DNA of 64,000 nt from Taenia hydatigena (lineage: Eukaryota > Platyhelminthes > Cestoda > Cyclophyllidea > Taeniidae), in assembly GCA_036345935.2 (NCBI GenBank), contig JADWOT020000006.1, positions 7,290,519 to 7,354,518 of the forward strand. Reading direction: 5' to 3'. Shown here piece by piece: positions 51,621 through 64,000 of the stretch. Within the stretch, counting starts at the first letter, position 1, and each line of letters begins with the position of its first letter. A program made the translations under genes and the position numbers. The notes beneath the pieces were generated by a model. That model saw only the letters and a program-made list of their open reading frames with translations. It was not told where the DNA came from and searched no databases.

Positions 51621-52779
51621 GTGCCACTAATCGGCCGCAACAAACAAGATAATGTTTCGATGTGGAAGCATTATTTAGAGGAAATTAAGTGCGCTGCATA
51701 TGCCATACTTTTTCACCACATTCGCACTTCGATGCCAGTTTAGTTAAAGATCAAAAATTTTGCAATATTTTGTATTACCTAGGCTTTATTATTTTCCCGT
51801 CTTTTTATAATCTCGACTGTTTTCGTAGGCAATTCTTCCTTCTCGCTTACTTCTTTTTTTCCATTCTTACTATAGAAGGTTTGGATGCTTCTACGCACGA
51901 TTACTATGAGCAGAGGAAGGATAGAGAATAGTAGAGTCTAAATGTTTAGGGCGAGGACGACTTAGGCTCAGAGGAGCGACCATGTTGGTCCACGACCAGA
52001 TTAAAATTGCCCTCAGGCCTATGCTTACAGAAGGCATTTAAAGCGCACAAGTACTACACATCCCCTTCGTTTTTGAGCGCCATCCCCAGTGCTACTGTCA
52101 TTGGCTCGCTTCTATCAAACCATCGGGTGGTCTTCTTTCTTCTACGATTACGCAGGCCTCGTCCTCGTAACCGACTGCGGAGCACCTTTGTAACGTCGGA
52201 TCTTATTATGATGCAGGGCTATTGACTGGGCACGGAGTTCTGCATTCCGGAAGAGGGAGTTCGTGGGAGAGGGGGCTTTTACTACGCGGAAGAGTCTCTA
52301 CTCCGAGGGTGGCAAAATTTGCGATGTGCTCCAGGCGAAAGAATCGAGCTACATATTTTGACAAGACTTCCTTCATGGTAGACGTTGGGTACGACTGTGC
52401 TTGTCGTATTATCTCCTTCCTCCACTATGAGATATTTGTAGGTGTCGCCGGGCAAAATTAAACGTCTTTCTTATCCCTTTTTTGACGTAGTACGTACTCC
52501 GGGGCATTGTCGGTAGACACTTCTTTACTCGATAAGAATGCATCGGGAGGGACTATCATTTCGCGACCCGTGAGCATCTTGAACGGGGAAACACTAGTTG
52601 ATGCGTGGACCGCAGCCTTATAGGCGAGGAGAGCGAGTCCAAGAAAGAAGTCCCAATCTCCAGACCGTGCCTCTTTGGTAAAAGCCTTTGGTAGTCCTAT
52701 CAGGGTGCAATCTGTTCTTTCTACTTGTCTGTTACCCTGAGGACGCCCAGGCGCCCTGCGCGTCTTTGAGATTCCAAGA
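51621..52779 (-). repeat. Tandem unit 2: gypsy integrase end plus LTR
   Basis: Near-identical to 50462-51620. Its right edge continues without a break into the rest of pol of copy B, so unit 1 is the extra copy. Confidence 0.85.
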
Positions 52780-55054
52780 GACCTGCATCGATAAGCAAAG
52801 AGTCGGCTTTCGAAATTAGGATCTTGATCGCTATGGACTGATTCAGGCACGCCGTGTTGACAGATCCAACGACCGAAGAAGGTTGACGCTACCATCTCGG
52901 CGTCTTGCGACTTCATGGGTTTCGCTTCGGCTACTTTCGTGAAGCAGTCAACCATGACTAGAATATATCGGTTTCTTCTCTTGGTGAGTGACAGAGGACC
53001 CATAATGTCTATACCCACTCTTTCGCCCAAAAGCCCCTTAGTCATGGGTTGCAGAGGCGCGATTTCTGTAAGTGAGGCTTCTTGAAGCTACTGTAAGTTA
53101 CGCAGGTTCGGCAGAAGTCTAGCACGTCTGGGGTAAGGGAGGGCCACCGCTATCGTTTGCTCGAGGCCTCCACCATCTTTTTCTCGCCTACATGACCCAA
53201 TTGTTTGCACAGCTCTTGGAGGACCGTTTCTATCAAAGAATCTGGAACAACTAGGCCCTTGGGAGATGTGGTGTCTTCTTGGTACTACAAGACCTCATCT
53301 TCCAGGGAGAGTTGGGACCACTGTTGCCATATCCACCTGGCTGCCTTGCTGGACGACTTATATGCGGATGCCAGAAACCCCTCGCATGCCAGAGTCGTGT
53401 CGAGATCCGTACTCTGCGTGTTTCGCCACTTGTGTCTAGTAGGCTTGGTGAGATATAGCGTGCCCACTAAACTGCTATCCCTTTCTGCTGATAAGGTCTG
53501 CGCGACAATGCATCCTCGATGCTATGTCCATTTGCTTTTCTGTACTGCACTGTAAAGGCATATTGTTGTAACTCCTCGATCTCCTTCATTTTTTTTAAAC
53601 TGGGTCAGAGCCTAACGGTCTGCCCCCACTATGAACTGTCTCGCTATCAGGTAGTGCTTGAGGTGTCGCACCATCGTGTAGATGGCAAACAGTTCACGTT
53701 CTGCTGCACGCTTCTGTTCCATTTTTGTTCAGTCTGACGCTGGCTTAGCCGATGACGTGTTCTCTGTCTTCGTTGTCTCTATGTGAAAGCACCGCCCACG
53801 GCCACGTCACTGACGTCCGCGTGTAGTACATAGGGTGGCGCATTGTTCTCGGAGTTTGGCAAGGCCAGAATCGAAGTGGAGCAGAGCGCTTGCTGCAGTG
53901 TATTGAAGGTTTCGTCGTGCTTGTTCTCCCACTTCAAATTCTTTTTCGCCTGTTTCTCGGTTAGCTTGTGTAGGGGACTGGCGATCTTGGCAAAGCCTTT
54001 AATGAAACGCCTATAGTAGTTTGCCGAACCGAGGAAGCTGCGGAGTTCCGTCTGATTGGTTGGTGTTGGCCAAGTTCGCACTTGTTTTGCACGATCTTCA
54101 GCGAACGCCACCCCATCTGATGGGACTGTGTGCCCCAAGAAGGTGACTGAACGACGGAGAAAATGGCACTTCTTTGGATTCAAGGTCAACCTGCATCCTG
54201 CAGACAGTTCAGGGCTAGTTTAAGATTGGCGTATGTTCGCCAATGTCTCTATCGAAAACAAGGACATCATCAGGGTAGACTATGCAATGTTTCGAAGGAA
54301 GCCCAATCAGTGCTGTCTGCATCAGGCGCCAGAAAGTGACTGCGACGTTTCAGAGTCTAAACGGCATTGCCTGGAGTTCATAAAGCCCGTTGGGCACTAT
54401 GAAAGCCGTCTTCTCTCTATCTATTTCCGCCGCTTCTACTTGCCACTTCTTCTTTAACTTTCTGTGATCAATGCACAGCCGTAGACTACCGTCATTTTTC
54501 TTTACCAGTGGGATTGAGGAGGCCCCTGGTGACTTTGATGGTTTTATAACCCCATCCTTGATCATCTCTTTCACCAGACGGTTTGCTTCGTTCAGGAGAG
54601 GCGGGGGTATGCGTCTGGGCGGTTGCCGAATGGGACTGACTTCGCCTGTATCAATAGTATGTTGGAGGATATTTGCTCGTCCTAGTTTCGCTCCTTGCCA
54701 TGGTAACATGTTCGGATACTTGCTAAGCAATGAATGCAGCTCCTTTCTCTCGCTCTCGGTGATTTGCATCAACTGGGCGCAGAGATCATCTGAGTTGTTG
54801 ACAAGAATGCCAGCAGCCTCGAAAAGAGTACTACAGATTTCGTCTGTGTCCTTTTTTGGACAAGGTCTGACTGGAATTGTTCCCCTATACTGCTGGGTCG
54901 CAAATGTGCCTTCTGCGAAATTTAGGATCGCCTTGGTGTTACGAAGGAAGTCAATGCCAAGTATCGCATCGCAAACCAATTCGGGGCACATAATAAATTG
55001 GACTGTCGAGGTTTCTTTCCGCAGTGAGACTTTTAACGACGTCTCCCCTTTCAC
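52458..55054 (-). pseudogene. Broken pol of gypsy copy B
   Basis: Same frames and lesions as copy A. 55054-54350 covers the second half of protease (AILGIDFL) and RT with the missing segment after IDHRKL and a TGA after MPFRL. 54189-53779 covers RT thumb/RNase H. 53045-52458 is the integrase core and C-terminus (DIMGPLSLTK, VDCFTKVAEA, HSDQDPNFES, RQVERT), here ending in QKRDKKDV. Plus-strand ORFs over this area are mirror shadows. Confidence 0.85.
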
Positions 55055-55491
55055 CTTCGTCTTCCTCTCTTCTCCTGAGAAAAGTTTTGCAGAGGGAGGA
55101 TCAGTGCGAAACTTAGTGCGCAGATCTGGGAAAGCTTGGGATTCACTAATGGTTTGGCTGCGCCTGAGTCAAGGAGGAAACTGCAGGGACGTCTCCCTAG
55201 CTTGCTAGAGACTCGCATAAATGGGAGGGAACCATGTGAGGGTAGGCAGGATATGGAATGGTGCAGTTCACCTGCTTTCGAGATACGGCACAACGGAGTC
55301 CAACGTGGACGTGTAGAGTTGGACCGGCGTTTGGACGTCTGAGATGTCGGTGTCAGAAGGAGTTTCTCACGCTTTCTGGCCGCGGTCTCGACAAACTGAC
55401 TGAGGTCGTTGGTCGTCATGGTGTAAAGCTTCGCTGCGATTGTCGGTGGTCGGACTTTGACTTTGAATTGAACGACCACCCAACTTTCCAC
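55051..55491 (-). pseudogene. Gag/protease remnant of gypsy copy B
   Basis: 146-codon frame. The aspartic protease active site LLDSGA lies near residue 107, with PLVNPKL after it; the frame changes before the ILGIDFL half found in the next ORF. The upstream part is gag-like only by position. Confidence 0.65.
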
Positions 55492-55839
55492 CTTGTTGGG
55501 TGGGCGGCCTCTGAAGGCCCCTTCGGCTAGGATTTGCAGGGTCCCAGCGTACTCCTCGTCACCTTCACCTGGCTTTTGAGCGCTGCGAAAGAACTCCCTG
55601 GCCAGCGACTGCTCTCGCTGGTCGATAACGAGTTAAGCCAGTATCGCACAGCACTGGTCAGGATCGGAGTGAGGTGAGACTCTGGCATCAATTGCTGCTA
55701 AGAAAAGCTCTTGCAGAAGAGCGTGGAGGATCAGCGGAATTCTCTGCCGCTGAGGGTATAAGTGGATGTTGAAGCTCACGGTTTTCATTAATTACCATTT
55801 TTCATTCCCTTTTTGAAATGAAGAAGGTCTACCAACGCT

Positions 55840-56047
55840 GCTACACTTACAGGCTGTTTCTTTTCTTTCCTTTTATTCTTTTACCTGTAATATGAGAAGA
55901 CTGCTTGTTGCTTCTGGACATTTCTATTATAAGCTAGGACGAGGGCTTTTCGGGCTCAGGGGATCGACCACGTTAGTCCTCGACCAGATTAAAATTGTCT
56001 TCTCGCCTCTAACCTACGAATCGCATTTAAGGGACATGAATATTACA
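55840..56047 (-). repeat. 5' LTR-like segment of gypsy copy B
   Basis: Diverged copy of the sequence at about 50700-50900, sharing aggacgagg-ctt, ggctcag, cgacca and agattaaaattg in order. Left boundary approximate. Confidence 0.6.
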
Positions 56048-56565
56048 GTTCTATTCATCATCTTAAAAATTTTTTGTCGACATTTACTTTATTTGAACCA
56101 TCTATATGAACCCCCATGATAAAGCTGTATAAAATGGCAATTTATCATGCTTCAGGCATATTGCAGTCATTGAATACTGATTTTATTGAATATTTGAGCG
56201 CATGAGCTATCAAGTCTTCGAGTTAGTACTTCAGTGGTTTGTAATAGGTTGGTAATAAGCGTTATTTCATACCACTTTGTTTCATTAAGATTTCAGGAGG
56301 AATTTTGGCATGCATAACTAACCTTTCTTACACTACTCCTCAGTGTCAGGTGGCCAGCCTTTTCATTTTCAGTATTTGCTTTTGAAGCTATGCTTCTCCC
56401 ATTGGCACATAAATTACCGCACATTTGATTGCTTTATTCACAAGCATAAAAAATAACTTCAACCGTTTAAGTCGCTTGTGCATAGTAGAGTTATTCTATA
56501 TTGCCTCGGAGAAGTTTTCACGTGTGCTTTGAAAGAATCGTTTGTTCGCTCTTTATGCCTGGGAA
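56048..56565. other. Intergenic, nothing recognised
   Basis: AT-rich sequence between gypsy copy B and a solo LTR; no coding signal. Confidence 0.4.
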
Positions 56566-56753
56566 TTATTTTAACAATTTGCTTGTTCTGACTTCCGATT
56601 TTGGCCACTTGAATGGCCATATTGCCCTAGCCACAAGGACTGACCTCCGGGCCATGCCAGCAGCCCCGTTCTCTCTGCTTATTGAATACACACATATATT
56701 CTGCTCTAGTATTATGCCTTCTTTTGCCTTCAAGGTGGTCTCAAGACGCTACA
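56566..56753 (+). repeat. Solo TRIM-family LTR
   Basis: About 188 bp aligned along the whole LTR (ggccatattgccctagc, gggccatgccagcagcc, tgccttcttttgcctt, ending caagacgctaca). No partner LTR and no primer-binding site follow, so it is a solo LTR; 5' edge approximate. Confidence 0.75.
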
Positions 56754-57064
56754 ATTACCTATCCGACTTTCAAGGAGCTCCCGAAATTACTACCTCGCAC
56801 ACTTTACTAAGGCTAATGGCACACCCTAAGTTTGCTACATCTAACACTTTTATGAAATTAATTAAGAGTTGCGTTCTGGAAAGGTTGTTTTTTATAATTT
56901 AATGGGAGAAAAAAACCTTGGGTACTGCTAAATGTGCTTCCAAATCGGCATATTCGACGAAGTTAAATTACATTTAATATGTTGGAGTACCAACTGAAGC
57001 TGGCATAGATTGTTTACTTAAGTAAAAACAACTTAAGATCTAAAGCGGAGTTAAAAAATAGATT

Positions 57065-57250
57065 GCAGCATCTTCAGACTTCCTTGGAGGTAAAAGGAGG
57101 CAGAATACTAGGGCAGAATGTATATATTCAACAGACAGGGGGGAAATGATTTGCTGGCATGGCTCGGAGGCCAGCCTACGCAGCTAGGGCAATGTGGCCA
57201 CTTTTGTGACCCTGACCAAAACTGGCAGCCCGAACAAGCAAAGTATTACA
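57065..57250 (-). repeat. Inverted TRIM-family LTR (left arm of palindrome)
   Basis: A full-length 186-bp LTR in reverse orientation, ending gtattaca at 57250. Confidence 0.8.
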
Positions 57251-57278
57251 ATGTGTGTTCAGCAAATAGAGAGATTAG

Positions 57279-57464
57279 TGTAATACTTTGTTTGTTTGAA
57301 CTACCGGTTCCAGTCAGGGTCACAGAGGTGGCCATATTGCTCTATCTGCGTAGGCTGGCCTCCAGGCCATGCCAGCAGCTTATTTCCTTCTGTCCGTTGA
57401 ATATATGTATTCTATTCTAGTATTCTGCCTTCTTTTGCCTCCAAGAAAGCCGCAAGACACCATA
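57279..57464 (+). repeat. Forward TRIM-family LTR (right arm of palindrome)
   Basis: A 186-bp LTR starting TGTAATACTTTG and ending gacaccata. It and the inverted LTR point away from each other across a 28-bp spacer. Confidence 0.8.
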
Positions 57465-57471
57465 ATTGGGG

Positions 57472-57545
57472 CTTCTGTCATGGTCCAGAGGTCAGCAAAA
57501 CCAGCCAGGGCAATGTGGTCACTCAAGTGATCGAAACGAGCAGTC
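57472..57545 (-). repeat. Inverted TRIM-family LTR fragment
   Basis: Central LTR sequence in reverse orientation (catggtccagaggtcagc, gggcaatgtggtcac), just after the forward LTR. Confidence 0.6.
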
Positions 57546-58068
57546 AGAACAAAAAAAAACAACGCAGTTACCCCTCAACCCAGTTAATACGCTGCCAAAC
57601 GGTTGTTTTACTTAGTGTAATAAATGCATTTTAGAGCATCTAGGCTTCTCAAACCAGTAGTTGCTGAAGAAAGAAGAAACCCCCTACACGTACAGGAAAT
57701 TATAAACCGGAATATTCTCCCTTTACTACATACAATACTAACTGAGCTCGCATGTAGATAGATAAAAGAGGATGCGATAGCGAGTTGTTTCATAACGTAC
57801 AGTTGCTTTAAGTATACTTTATTCGTGTTAAGATGTCAAAATAATGCTTTTTGTAATATTATGCCAGTTTCCAATAGACAATAATAACGGCTTTAAAAAT
57901 CGTTGCACAAGTGGCTAATTTAACAACCTTTTAGCGATAATACTACAGATCAAAGAGTGATTGTTGTTACTCTATATTGCTTCAAGGTCACAAGCTTTCA
58001 GGCAATTGGTCGAAATACCGCGGACTCTTAGTATAGTTGGCATTTGAAGCCACCTTTCGCAGAAAGTC
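57546..58068. other. Upstream region of the ERK-like gene
   Basis: AT-rich; no coding sequence. A CTTTCGCAG acceptor ends six bases before the ERK ATG, so part of this is probably an intron of a 5' UTR or precedes a spliced-leader site. Confidence 0.4.

Positions 58069-64000
<5,932 letters not shown>

Larger units (their letters stand above)
51621..56047 (-). mobile_element. Defective Ty3/gypsy retrotransposon, copy B
   Basis: Runs right to left. The 5' LTR-like segment ends at 56047 (minus strand starts TGTAATATTCATG; shares cgaccagattaaaattg and gcatttaa with the 3' LTR). A gag/protease remnant follows (55491-55051), then pol, then a 3' LTR starting at 52058 on the minus strand. 5' and 3' LTRs are clearly different, so the element is old or chimeric. 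Lower LTR boundary about 51621. Confidence 0.82.

Overview
This is eukaryotic, intron-rich animal DNA. The best fit is a parasitic flatworm, most likely a tapeworm; this rests on very small spliceosomal introns (28-38 nt, most often 31), moderately AT-rich intergenic DNA, a miniature LTR retrotransposon (TRIM) of the kind known from cestodes, and degenerate Ty3/gypsy elements. Species is not determined. No bacterial operons, CRISPR arrays, tRNA or rRNA genes were recognised.

Layout. 1.7-13.2 kb (minus): 12 exons of a P5A-type ATPase (ATP13A1/Spf1-like) whose 3' end runs off the left edge. 13.74-14.60 kb: an intact 861-bp TRIM, with apparently identical 186-bp LTRs and a 5-bp target duplication, inserted about 0.5 kb upstream of that ATPase's start codon. 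18.1-28.8 kb (minus): a complete seven-exon PPM1A/B-like PP2C phosphatase with large introns. 29.4-35.9 kb: a compact block of six small housekeeping genes on strictly alternating strands: V-ATPase subunit G (+), Aurora kinase (-), IFT25/HSPB11 (+), Hikeshi (-), INO80C/Ies6 (+), mitochondrial ribosomal protein L12 (-). Four of them (V-ATPase G, Aurora, IFT25 and Hikeshi) contain 28-38-nt introns.

37.4-40.5 kb and 50.5-56.0 kb (minus): two near-identical defective Ty3/gypsy copies that share the same damage in reverse transcriptase. The second carries an extra tandem copy of its integrase-end/LTR segment. They are interleaved with TRIM-family LTRs, some arranged as inverted pairs (49.35-50.46 and 57.06-57.55 kb). 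41.3 kb (+) and 48.0 kb (-): two convergent CCHC zinc-knuckle/RGG (CNBP-like) genes, with a GC-rich block of unknown nature (46.9-47.9 kb) between them. 58.07-58.94 kb (+): the first five coding exons of an ERK-type MAP kinase; the rest lies beyond a >5-kb intron outside the window.

The genes are mostly unrelated housekeeping and signalling functions (ER membrane, phosphatase and kinase signalling, vacuolar proton pump, mitosis, cilia, Hsp70 import, chromatin, mitochondrial translation), so this is an ordinary chromosomal neighbourhood rather than a pathway cluster. Exon boundaries were placed by eye from GT/AG sites, reading frame and family similarity; all coding totals for complete genes are multiples of three.
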